DNA of 13,547 nt. It comes from JBAZOJ01 sp041648755. GTDB lineage: Bacteria > Planctomycetota > B143-G9. This document shows positions 1-6,533 of the stretch, piece after piece (position 1 is the first letter of the stretch; each line of letters starts with the position of its first letter). The stretch is from NCBI GenBank assembly GCA_041648755.1, contig JBAZOJ010000075.1, forward strand, positions 1-13,547, in the 5' to 3' direction. The notes under the pieces were generated by a model. The model saw only the letters and a program-made list of their open reading frames with translations. It ran no database searches and had not been told where the DNA came from. Both the position numbers and the translations under genes were made by a program.

Positions 1-246
1 GGTCTCTTTTGCGCGACGTTGGACGGTTCCACTTTCGCCTCGTCCCGTGATCAGCGCCAGCTTGCCTCCCCACTTAACCCACATGTTCGCTGCGAGTCCA
101 TCATGGGCTGAGTAGAGCTTGGCCTCCTCACCCTTCTCATTGATGAAGATCGAACCGTCCGTCAATGTGCCGTCCACGTCGCAGACGATCAGGCGAATAC
201 GCTTGATCTTGTCAACACAAGCTTCCCAGCTATTCCATCCACGCAT
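1..246 (-). CDS. kdsC: KdsC-like HAD phosphatase, 5' part (runs off window)
   Basis: This is the first 82 codons of a HAD-superfamily phosphatase; the gene continues beyond base 1. Residues 23-31 read DVDGTLTDG, the HAD motif I with its nucleophile Asp and the T-D-G ending typical of the KdsC subfamily. It is followed by a GEE segment, an HDG motif, then LALITGRGE (motif II, T-G-R) and RRAKE, all in KdsC order and spacing. KdsC removes the 8-phosphate from Kdo-8-phosphate in the cytoplasm, a step towards the LPS inner core. The ATG at 246 has GGAGG six bases upstream. The gene lies 68 bases beyond the VWA-HEAT gene in the same orientation, with a strong hairpin between. A related C0 HAD phosphatase, such as the phosphatase part of a sialic acid or ulosonate enzyme, cannot be excluded because the rest is missing. 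Confidence 0.8.
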   Translation of the reverse strand, partial: MRGWNSWEACVDKIKRIRLIVCDVDGTLTDGSIFINEKGEEAKLYSAHDGLAANMWVKWGGKLALITGRGESGTVQRRAKET

Positions 247-265
247 TTGTCCTCCAGGAACGAAA

Positions 266-288
266 CGGGCGGCGAACCTCGCCGCCCG
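266..288. repeat. perfect 10-bp inverted repeat (hairpin) before kdsC
   Basis: Arms 266-275 and 279-288 are exact reverse complements, GC-rich, with a 3-base loop. Transcribed leftwards, the stem follows the VWA-HEAT stop and is followed by TTTCGTTCC, which is a poor U-tract. It could be a weak terminator or attenuator, or a 5' leader hairpin of kdsC. It also overlaps the expected start site of a TATAAT-like element at 291-296. Confidence 0.6.
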
Positions 289-290
289 AT

Positions 291-296
291 ATTATA
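291..296 (-). promoter_or_regulatory. kdsC: possible -10 element for kdsC
   Basis: The minus strand reads TATAAT here, a perfect -10 match, about 45 bases upstream of the kdsC ATG. No convincing -35 was found: the best is TTAGCT at a 16-base spacing, 3 of 6 matches. The implied start near 284 falls inside the hairpin, so a transcript starting here would carry only part of the stem while read-through RNA would form all of it. Confidence 0.25.
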
Positions 297-314
297 CAGC
301 AGACGCGCCAAAAG

Positions 315-1865
315 CTAATCGCCCAAGTCCATGAACTCGCCGCCGTTGTCGGCCGCAAGTTTCTGCAGGAACGCCTTGTTGAACCTGCCTACTGCGATGC
401 AGTTGATGGCGATGTGATTGTAGCGGTTCAGTTCGGCAACACCGGCAGCGATCTCATCCGGGTCGTCCAGTTCGCCCTCGTTGGGGTCGCCATCGGTAAG
501 GAGGAAGATGGTGTCGCCCATCGGATTCGTTCCGAATTTCCCACTGCCGAATGATTTGCAGCCGTACGCGGCAAGAAATGCACCCCAGGTGTTCGTTCGT
601 CCGTCGGGCGATAGAGCGTTCACCCAGTTGACCGCCGTTCCCTTGTTCTCATCTGTCGCGAAAACAGATTTCGTTTTCCACACCCTGACATCGGTTGAGA
701 ACGAGATCATGTTGAAGGAGCAGTTCTTGTCCAACTTGACGATGGTGCGCTTGAGCTCCCACTGAACCAGCGAGATTCTCGTGTCGCCTGTGAATTTCTG
801 GTCGGGAGTGGTATAGTCGCCCTTCAGGGCCTTTGGATCGCACTTCTCTCTCATTGACTCTGAGCGATCGATGATGAACACGATGTTCTTGGAATGGGTT
901 CGTATGCCGTGATACGTGATCGTGTTGTAGTTGCCCGGGACATCTTTGCGCGGCGTGAGCTCGATCTTGCCGCTCTTGGCGTATTCGGAGGTCTTGAACC
1001 ACTCCTCCCACGCGTTGATGTTCTCGCCCTTCCATATGCCGGTTATCGCCTTCAGAGCCTTTAGAACATCGCCGAACAGCCGCCCTTGTTCCTTGCGAAG
1101 CCGAACAATCAGGTATCCAACGGCATATGTGTTCTTGCGCTTGATCGATGCATCGATGGCTGCGGCACGTATTTTCCACGAGCTGTCGTCGTTGATCAGT
1201 CCTGCGATGCACTGCGCGCTGATGTCGTCCTGGAACTGCAGACAAGCGTCAATAAGGGCTAATTTCAGCAACTCCGACTTGTCATTTTCCACGGATACAA
1301 GGACGTTGACCCCTCGCGCGTCCTTTAGAATCCCAAGCGCACGGGCACAAGAGGCTCGCACGATCTCCGGTTCTTTGTCGTCCTTGAGCAGTTCGCAGAA
1401 AACCGCAAATGCCGTGGCCTTGTCTCCACGCGCAATTCCCTCGATAACGATCGCCCTTGTCTGGGGTTTTCCTACTCGTGCGCCCTTTGCGATAAGGTAG
1501 TCCAGGCAGTTGTCCGTGACGCTCGCAAGTACGAATGCTCCGGCCTCTTGGACAAGTCCGTCATTCGTTGCGTTCATAGCGTTGAGGACTTCATCGATGA
1601 TGTCCGGATGGTCTACGGGCTTCAGGTAGTCACGTACGACTTGAGCCATCGCGTCGCCGTTTTTCGACTTCGCTGCTACGGCCTGGGCATCCTTATATTT
1701 CATGCGGAATTTGCTGATCCTCTGCTTCACTTTGTCCAGGAATTCCTTGCTGTACTCGGATGCCGTTGGTGCTGGCGTCGGCGCGACATCCTCTGCAACT
1801 GCGGTACAGCAATAGAATGCCGCGACAGCCGCGGCCAGAATCAGGACAGTCAGTTTTCTGTGCAT
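315..1865 (-). CDS. exported HEAT-repeat and von Willebrand factor A protein
   Basis: The protein is 516 residues. The ATG at 1865 was chosen over the in-frame codon at 2009 because it has GGAGG five bases upstream and starts a clear Sec signal peptide (basic n-region, hydrophobic residues 6-20, likely cleavage after AVA at 22-24). The longer reading would overlap the preceding gene. Residues about 75-280 are helical HEAT-like repeats, ending in a segment with AWEEWF near 285-290. Residues about 326-510 are a VWA domain with a complete MIDAS metal site: DRSES at 333-337, GRTNT with Thr424, and LLTDGD with Asp458. VWA domains usually bind protein partners through a Mg ion, and HEAT repeats are scaffolds, so an envelope-side adhesion or assembly role is inferred. 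It is the third of three exported genes, 11 bases after the CxxC protein at 1877-3211. No enzyme domain was seen and the exact function is unknown. Confidence 0.85.
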   Translation of the reverse strand: MHRKLTVLILAAAVAAFYCCTAVAEDVAPTPAPTASEYSKEFLDKVKQRISKFRMKYKDAQAVAAKSKNGDAMAQVVRDYLKPVDHPDIIDEVLNAMNATNDGLVQEAGAFVLASVTDNCLDYLIAKGARVGKPQTRAIVIEGIARGDKATAFAVFCELLKDDKEPEIVRASCARALGILKDARGVNVLVSVENDKSELLKLALIDACLQFQDDISAQCIAGLINDDSSWKIRAAAIDASIKRKNTYAVGYLIVRLRKEQGRLFGDVLKALKAITGIWKGENINAWEEWFKTSEYAKSGKIELTPRKDVPGNYNTITYHGIRTHSKNIVFIIDRSESMREKCDPKALKGDYTTPDQKFTGDTRISLVQWELKRTIVKLDKNCSFNMISFSTDVRVWKTKSVFATDENKGTAVNWVNALSPDGRTNTWGAFLAAYGCKSFGSGKFGTNPMGDTIFLLTDGDPNEGELDDPDEIAAGVAELNRYNHIAINCIAVGRFNKAFLQKLAADNGGEFMDLGD

Positions 1866-1876
1866 CTCCACCTCCA

Positions 1877-3211
1877 CTACTGCATGTTGTCCTTGTAGTT
1901 CTTCAGGACCCAGGCAGCCCATTCGGTGTCGAAATCGGACATTGAGACCCCTAACACATCCCGGAAGGCCGCGCCCTGGTCTTTGTGATCCTTGACGTGG
2001 GATACCCATTGGGCGACCTTATCGGGATACACTTTGAACATGTAGTCAACGAGCCCCATCGACTGGACTCGATTTGCGACGGTGAGCGCTGCCAGGTTTG
2101 CATTCGCAAACGCCGAGAGCGGCTTGTGGCGTTTCTCGGAAACCATTCGGAAAATCGAGCCGCGGATGCCCTTGTTCGGCATATTGCCGTTTCCCGTTGT
2201 CTCACGCCAGCAGATGCAAGTGACACTTCCGAGTATAGTGTACTCGAACCAGTGGGAGTTCGCTTCACCGAACCATTGGGGGACAGCATCGATCACGAAT
2301 TTGCCGTAGTCTTCCAGTTTGAGATGAACGGCGTTGTGGACGAAATCGTGAAGCAACATATCGTCGTTCCCGCCGGCTGCATCATACTGGATGGTGTGGC
2401 TGCTGCCAGACATGGGGCCAAAGCAGTTCAGAGGCTGCTCCGTTGTCTGCCCGCCAAGAACGTGTGTTGCTGCAGTCTGTTCACTTACCGTGCGCCAGCA
2501 GTAGTACGGGTTCTTGCCGGGGCCTGGTTCGATCTTCCCCTCTTCTTCAGGGGTTATGTCGGGGTTGGCAGGATCCGCTGGCGTGTCTGTGTTGTCAGCC
2601 TCGTCGAGCGATTTCGCGCCAGATGTATAGACCTTGCTGAAGACATCGTAGACGTAGTCGAGGCGCTCAACGTAAACGTGTGCAGCCAGGTGTCCGTCTG
2701 CCTTGAAGCGGAAATTGTCCAACATGGTCTTGCGAATGTTCTCGGCCTTGGCGGCAACGGCAAGCCACCTTGGAATAGGCCACGGGAGGCACTTGAGCTT
2801 CATATCCCGCCCGTTCATGTTGGTCGAAAGGACCCAATATTTAGAGGCGATGTGGATCACCTTGTGATTCGGGCCATCTTTGCCCCAGGTCGCATTTTCA
2901 ACTTTGTTGGCTTGATTGGCCGCCCATGAATCCACTGAGCCGAGATAGTCGTTTTGCTCAGTTTCAGCAACTTCGTAGTACGACTTTCCCTTACACATCG
3001 GGCACAAGGTCCAGCCGAGCTCATAGCAGCAGGTCATGGAACGCGCCGCGCTGCAGAAATAGGGGTATTCAACCTTGCACTTGGCGCAAGGCACTTTTCC
3101 GGTGTTCCTGCATTTGCCGCAGATGCCGAATTCTTCTGCATTCGCGATCGTTGCGAGCCCGACAAAGAGAACGATCGTGAGCACGAGGACTGCTCTTCCG
3201 ACTGCTGTCAT
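1877..3211 (-). CDS. exported CxxC-cluster protein with gluzincin-like domain (HNAVH), copy 2
   Basis: The protein is 444 residues from the ATG at 3211, which has GGAG nine bases upstream; an ATG at 3220 would sit directly against that GGAG. Residues 1-25 are a Sec signal peptide (cleavage near ANA|EE). Residues 31-73 hold nine cysteines (31, 34, 42, 45, 53, 61, 62, 70, 73) in a DnaJ-like CGKC...CAKC...CC...CPMC pattern, likely metal-binding or disulfide-bonded. Residues about 200-235 are an acidic, Pro-rich linker missing from the paralogue. The C-terminal part resembles peptidase-MA-like gluzincins: HNAVH at 292-296, then PQWFGEA with Glu316 twenty residues after the second His, and a closing DTEWAAWV. 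The zinc ligands His/His/Glu are kept but the catalytic Glu of HExxH is Asn, so a non-proteolytic role is inferred. It is a paralogue of the gene at 3258-4580. Function unknown. Confidence 0.82.
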   Translation of the reverse strand: MTAVGRAVLVLTIVLFVGLATIANAEEFGICGKCRNTGKVPCAKCKVEYPYFCSAARSMTCCYELGWTLCPMCKGKSYYEVAETEQNDYLGSVDSWAANQANKVENATWGKDGPNHKVIHIASKYWVLSTNMNGRDMKLKCLPWPIPRWLAVAAKAENIRKTMLDNFRFKADGHLAAHVYVERLDYVYDVFSKVYTSGAKSLDEADNTDTPADPANPDITPEEEGKIEPGPGKNPYYCWRTVSEQTAATHVLGGQTTEQPLNCFGPMSGSSHTIQYDAAGGNDDMLLHDFVHNAVHLKLEDYGKFVIDAVPQWFGEANSHWFEYTILGSVTCICWRETTGNGNMPNKGIRGSIFRMVSEKRHKPLSAFANANLAALTVANRVQSMGLVDYMFKVYPDKVAQWVSHVKDHKDQGAAFRDVLGVSMSDFDTEWAAWVLKNYKDNMQ

Positions 3212-3257
3212 GTGCTGCATCTCCACAAGATAATACCTGAGTTTGAAGGGTTTCTGC

Positions 3258-4580
3258 TCATTTCTTCTGCTTTTTGTATGCCTCGGAAGCCCAGGCAACC
3301 CATTTCTCGTCAAGCTCCGAAGAACTGCAGTCCAGGACTTCTTTGATCGCCCGGAACTGGTCCTTCGTCTCTTTGAGCCTTACCAGGAAGGCATTCATCT
3401 TCTTGCCATTATCCAGGCTGTAGATGTAGTCCACGATCGCAAAGCTCTGCACACGCTGATCCGTGGTAAGCTCTTTGATGTTGCACTTGGCGTAGTTCCC
3501 GAGCGGGATGGTCTTTTTCTCCTTGATCATCTTCAGGACGAGTGCCCGCCAGTCAGTCAAGGGCACATTGATGTCCCAAGGGGTCATCCCTTCACCGATG
3601 CAGCCGATGCTGACTTCCATGAACAGGTATTGCTCTCCCCAGTTGGATATCCCTTCACCCATCCATTCCGGGATCGCGCGGTCGGCCCAAGGCTCCATCC
3701 CTTCCGAGAGCAGATGAAACGCATTGTGGACCAGGAAATGATGGGTATGCCCGTCGAATTCGTTCTCAACCATCGAAGTGAAAAACGGTTTGTACACGGT
3801 AGAGACTTCGTTCGTTATGCCGGTAAGCGACTGCGAAGCCTGTTTCTGCTCGTCCGCGGTCAGCCAGATGTAGAAGCAGCGGGGCTGATCCTCCCAGAAC
3901 TTTACGTCACCCTCCTTCTCGGCGCCGACGAATTTCAAAAACTGGTCATAGGCCTTTTCCAGGCGCGCAAGCATCAGCCAACTGACGTTCTGGGCCGTGA
4001 ACTTCAGGCCTTCGGAGCGCTCCTTGATGTCGCAGGTGAGAATGAAGTGCTTTGTCTTCGCCGAGTATATTTTTCGCGGTGGTTTCTCACCGAAGATCTT
4101 CTTGATGACGGCGTTCCGGTCGACAATCAGTTTGTCGCTTTCCTCTTTGTAGGTGGCCAGGAACTCGCGCCACTTTTTGCCCCCGCAAGCGGTACAAGGG
4201 ACAAAGCCGGTGCCGTAGCAGCAGGGGTATTCGGCATATGAGACATCGGCAAGCGGAGTGAACCCCTTTTCTCCCAACCGCGCAAACGTGACATGCTTCT
4301 TGCACTCACCCTTACCGGAACCGCCGCATCGCTCGCAAGGCGGAGGGTCTTCAGCGCAGGCTTTGAACGGGACCGCCGCAAGTGTGGCAATGCAGACAAG
4401 CACAATAACGAGAGCCACCCGTCCCAATCCGCGGAACGGCCTTTTCTCGAACTTTCCGGCATCAGCGATACCCGCTGAATACGCACCAGGTCGCGTTCTC
4501 ACGACAACCCACCCTTCGGGGCTTCTGTACTCCCCATCATTTGACGCACGGCAGAGGTTTTTGAAGCCGTGTTCGTACAT
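3258..4580 (-). CDS. exported CxxC-cluster protein with gluzincin-like domain (HNAFH), copy 1
   Basis: The reading from the ATG at 4580 gives 440 residues. The export signal is internal: hydrophobic residues 55-70 and likely cleavage after ACA at 74-76, leaving an unusually long n-region. Starts at GTG 4502 or TTG 4427 are possible, and the latter gives a normal 25-residue signal. A zinc-ribbon-like part follows: CERCGGSGKGEC at 82-93, then CC at 120-121 and CTAC at 129-132, with Gly spacing as in DnaJ. The C-terminal domain is gluzincin-like: HNAFH at 285-289, PEWMGEGISNW with Glu309 twenty residues after the second His, RVQSFAIVDYI near 376-386, and a final DEKWVAWA. Asn replaces the catalytic Glu, as in the downstream paralogue, so protease activity is doubtful. 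It is the first of three closely spaced exported genes and has a possible promoter upstream. No specific function is known to me. Confidence 0.8.
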   Translation of the reverse strand: MYEHGFKNLCRASNDGEYRSPEGWVVVRTRPGAYSAGIADAGKFEKRPFRGLGRVALVIVLVCIATLAAVPFKACAEDPPPCERCGGSGKGECKKHVTFARLGEKGFTPLADVSYAEYPCCYGTGFVPCTACGGKKWREFLATYKEESDKLIVDRNAVIKKIFGEKPPRKIYSAKTKHFILTCDIKERSEGLKFTAQNVSWLMLARLEKAYDQFLKFVGAEKEGDVKFWEDQPRCFYIWLTADEQKQASQSLTGITNEVSTVYKPFFTSMVENEFDGHTHHFLVHNAFHLLSEGMEPWADRAIPEWMGEGISNWGEQYLFMEVSIGCIGEGMTPWDINVPLTDWRALVLKMIKEKKTIPLGNYAKCNIKELTTDQRVQSFAIVDYIYSLDNGKKMNAFLVRLKETKDQFRAIKEVLDCSSSELDEKWVAWASEAYKKQKK

Positions 4581-4607
4581 TTTCCGTGCAAGTCGAGGTG
4601 CGCTACA

Positions 4608-4635
4608 ATATTAGCCGTTACGGTGCCGATTGCAA
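4608..4635 (-). promoter_or_regulatory. possible promoter of the exported CxxC/VWA gene set
   Basis: On the minus strand TTGCAA (4635-4630, 4 of 6 to the -35 consensus) is followed after 16 bases by TAATAT (4613-4608, 4 of 6 to the -10). The implied start is near 4601, about 20 bases before the ATG at 4580. The site lies in the 71-base gap after the zinc-ribbon gene, where a new transcription unit would be expected. Confidence 0.3.
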
Positions 4636-4651
4636 GGCAAAAGGGCCTTTC

Positions 4652-4942
4652 TCAGGGAGTCTTTTCCCCGCCGAGCAAGGGATTCTTTCTGTACTTCCCA
4701 CGGCACCTTGCGCACAGATCATACTCGAATTGCTCGAAGATTCCCCGTTCCAGCTCGTCCGGGTCCGCATCTTTCAGGCTGTCCGCGAGCCTCTGGAGTT
4801 CCGCGCGGGTGTCCTTTTTCAGGTCCTCTTCGGATAGCTCCAGCACGTCATATCCCGCGACTATTCGAATTCGGACCTCGTACCTTACGGCATCCCCAAG
4901 GATCATCCCTCCGCACATATCGCAAAAGGCTGTCTCTGACAC
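4652..4942 (-). CDS. small split zinc-ribbon protein downstream of gatB
   Basis: The protein is 96 residues. The GTG start at 4942 sits one base after the gatB stop, with AGGAAGGA eight bases upstream inside the end of gatB, so the two genes are almost certainly translationally coupled. The chain has CDMC at residues 7-10, a strand-rich stretch at about 18-35, a charged helical middle (36-75) and CARC at 77-80, followed by RGKYRKNPL. The two CxxC pairs, far apart in sequence, look like the halves of one zinc site. There is no signal peptide, so it is likely cytoplasmic. I do not recognise a named family and assign no function. The spacing suggests co-expression with GatB but does not prove a shared role. 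The frame extends further upstream to 5083, but that part overlaps gatB and is not supported. Confidence 0.75.
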   Translation of the reverse strand: MSETAFCDMCGGMILGDAVRYEVRIRIVAGYDVLELSEEDLKKDTRAELQRLADSLKDADPDELERGIFEQFEYDLCARCRGKYRKNPLLGGEKTP

Positions 4943-4943
4943 T

Positions 4944-6386
4944 TTAGCCGTCCTTCCTGAGGATGCGAGACAAGAATTCTGCCGCCGCCTTGTCAGCGTT
5001 TGCTGCCCCTCTCGTCTGCGCCATGATGCAGCCGACAAGAACTGAGACCGCCTTGTGTTTCCCCTTGAGAATGTCCGACACAACTCCGGGGTTCTCGGAT
5101 ATTATCTTCTTGTACAGCGAGTCCAACTCCTCCCGGATGAGGGCGAAAAGGCCTTGAGCAGATGCAATCTCCGATGCGTGGCCCTCTCCTGCGAGCATCC
5201 GCGGCCAGATCTCCCTCCGGGCAGTGGCAAGTGAAATCCGGCCCTCCTTCACGAGCCCGATCAACTCGTCCAGTGCTTCTGCGGTAACCGGCAGTCCCTT
5301 CCTGATGCCGCCTCTGTCGTTTATGGCGGACATGACTTCGCCCCGGATCCATTGGCAGGCTTCCTGCGCGTCGCCGCAAAGAGCGGTAGTGCGCTCGAAC
5401 AGTTCTGCAATTTCCCGTTCCGATGTCAGATCGGCGGCAGCGGAGAGGGACAGGCCGAGAACGTCAGAGTATCGCTTCGCTCTCTCTCCGGGAAGCTCGA
5501 CCATACGGCTTCGGGCTTCTGCAATCAGTTCGGAGCCAACCAGCAGAGGAGGAAGGTCAGGTTCGGGGAAGTAGCGATAGTCATCTTCCCCTTCCTTGGC
5601 GCGCATCGGTCTGGTTACCTGGTCCTCGTCGTCCCAGAGCCTTGTTTCCCTGCGAACAGGTGTCCCTTGTGCTGCAAGTGCAGACTGCCTGTGGATTTCA
5701 TACCTCGTTGCGGCCGCGGCCTGTTTGAAGGAACCGAGGTTTTTGACTTCCACAGGGATGCCCAGTTCGCGCGAGTCCTTCGGCATTACGGAGATATTCA
5801 CGTCAACGCGAAGGCTGCCTTCCTGCATCTCGCAATCGGAGATCCTGAGGAACCGCAGGATCCGCTTCAGCGAAGCAAGGAACTCAAGTACTTCCTCAGC
5901 CGAGCGGATATCTGGCTCGGTGACGATCTCGATAAGCGGAGTTCCTGCTCGATTCATGTCGATCGTTGTCTCGCGGGGCGTGCTGCTGTGATTCTGTTTC
6001 CCGGCATCCTCCTCGATGTGCATTCGACGGATTCGTATCGGGCGAGCTTCCCCCGCTGAAGCAACGACGAGCCTGCCCCCGAAGCACAGCGGGTGTTCGT
6101 ATTGCGTGATCTGGTACCCTTTTGGCAGATCGGGATAGAAGTAGTTTTTGCGGTCGAATCGGGAGGTGGAGGCTATGTTGCATTCCAGGGCAAGTCCGGC
6201 CATGATAGCCAGAATGACTGCCTCGCGATTCAGAACGGGAAGAGATCCGGGAAGTCCCGCACAGGTCGGACAGGTGAGAGAATTCGGCACCGCGGCGAAC
6301 TCGCATGCGCAGGAACAGAACAGCTTGCTCATCGTCATAAGTTGAGCGTGAATCTCGAGACCGACAACCGGATTGTGCAAGGACAT
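4944..6386 (-). CDS. gatB: aspartyl/glutamyl-tRNA(Asn/Gln) amidotransferase subunit B
   Basis: GatB activates misacylated Glu-tRNA(Gln) or Asp-tRNA(Asn) by phosphorylation and, with GatA and GatC, converts it to the correct amide in the cytoplasm. The 480-residue length is normal for the family. Visible hallmarks are VVGLEIHAQL at 7-16, a CxC...CPTC zinc-binding region at 24-42 followed by AGLPGSLPVLN, MHIEEDAGK at 122-130, DMNRAGTPLIEIVTEPD at 143-159, MQEGSLRVDVNISV and EVKNLGSF. The YqeY-like tRNA-binding tail is present (NPGVVSDILKGK), although the usual GQ-M-K-x-T-x-G-x-A-N-P run is altered to GCIMAQTRGAANA. The ATG at 6386 is preferred to the one at 6398 because a likely promoter would start RNA near 6400. 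No gatA or gatC lies nearby. It is divergent from the ABC operon. Confidence 0.96.
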   Translation of the reverse strand: MSLHNPVVGLEIHAQLMTMSKLFCSCACEFAAVPNSLTCPTCAGLPGSLPVLNREAVILAIMAGLALECNIASTSRFDRKNYFYPDLPKGYQITQYEHPLCFGGRLVVASAGEARPIRIRRMHIEEDAGKQNHSSTPRETTIDMNRAGTPLIEIVTEPDIRSAEEVLEFLASLKRILRFLRISDCEMQEGSLRVDVNISVMPKDSRELGIPVEVKNLGSFKQAAAATRYEIHRQSALAAQGTPVRRETRLWDDEDQVTRPMRAKEGEDDYRYFPEPDLPPLLVGSELIAEARSRMVELPGERAKRYSDVLGLSLSAAADLTSEREIAELFERTTALCGDAQEACQWIRGEVMSAINDRGGIRKGLPVTAEALDELIGLVKEGRISLATARREIWPRMLAGEGHASEIASAQGLFALIREELDSLYKKIISENPGVVSDILKGKHKAVSVLVGCIMAQTRGAANADKAAAEFLSRILRKDG

Positions 6387-6406
6387 TGTCTTTTCCATCC
6401 TGGCTA

Positions 6407-6434
6407 AGTGTAATGCACAACGGGGAGTAGTCAA
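6407..6434 (-). promoter_or_regulatory. gatB: likely gatB promoter
   Basis: On the minus strand TTGACT (6434-6429, 5 of 6 to the -35) is followed by a 16-base spacer and TACACT (6412-6407, 4 of 6 to the -10). The expected start is near 6400, giving a leader of about 14 bases before the ATG at 6386 and almost none before the alternative ATG at 6398. Confidence 0.4.
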
Positions 6435-6485
6435 CTCCGGCGGTCTTGAGGGTTTTTCTAAGCTATGAAAGCGCGCGTAGAACGC

Positions 6486-6491
6486 TATAAT
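6486..6491 (+). promoter_or_regulatory. possible -10 element of the ABC operon
   Basis: The plus strand reads TATAAT, a perfect -10 match, 42 bases before the TTG start of the ABC ATPase gene. The -35 region at about 6463-6468 (CTATGA) is a poor match, so either an activator or a different sigma factor would be needed, or the match is by chance. The expected start is near 6498. Confidence 0.35.
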
Positions 6492-6519
6492 GCGGTTTTC
6501 CCCGTGCCTCCCTATTGGG

Positions 6520-6526
6520 AAGGAGG
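6520..6526 (+). promoter_or_regulatory. ribosome-binding site deciding the TTG start of the ABC ATPase
   Basis: AAGGAGG is a near-perfect Shine-Dalgarno sequence, seven bases before TTG 6534. It settles the start, because no in-frame ATG precedes the Walker A region and the ATG at 6527 is in another frame. CCTCC at 6507-6511 is complementary to GGAGG here and could pair with it. Confidence 0.65.
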
Positions 6527-6533
6527 ATGAGAC

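Noticed and set aside
1866..2009. Upstream in-frame start for the VWA-HEAT gene at 2009
   Set aside because: It would put 48 residues before the signal peptide and overlap the preceding gene, while ATG 1865 has a strong ribosome site.
1985..2929. Long plus-strand open frame (314 codons) opposite the CxxC/gluzincin-like gene
   Set aside because: It lies entirely antisense to a well-supported gene with signal peptide and paralogue, has no recognisable motif, and is a codon-bias shadow.
3243..4241. Long plus-strand open frame (332 codons) opposite the first CxxC gene
   Set aside because: Same reasoning: antisense to a gene with clear domains and no supporting start signal or protein features.
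5352..6059. Plus-strand open frame opposite gatB
   Set aside because: gatB is unmistakable on the minus strand across this region, and the opposite frame has no family features.
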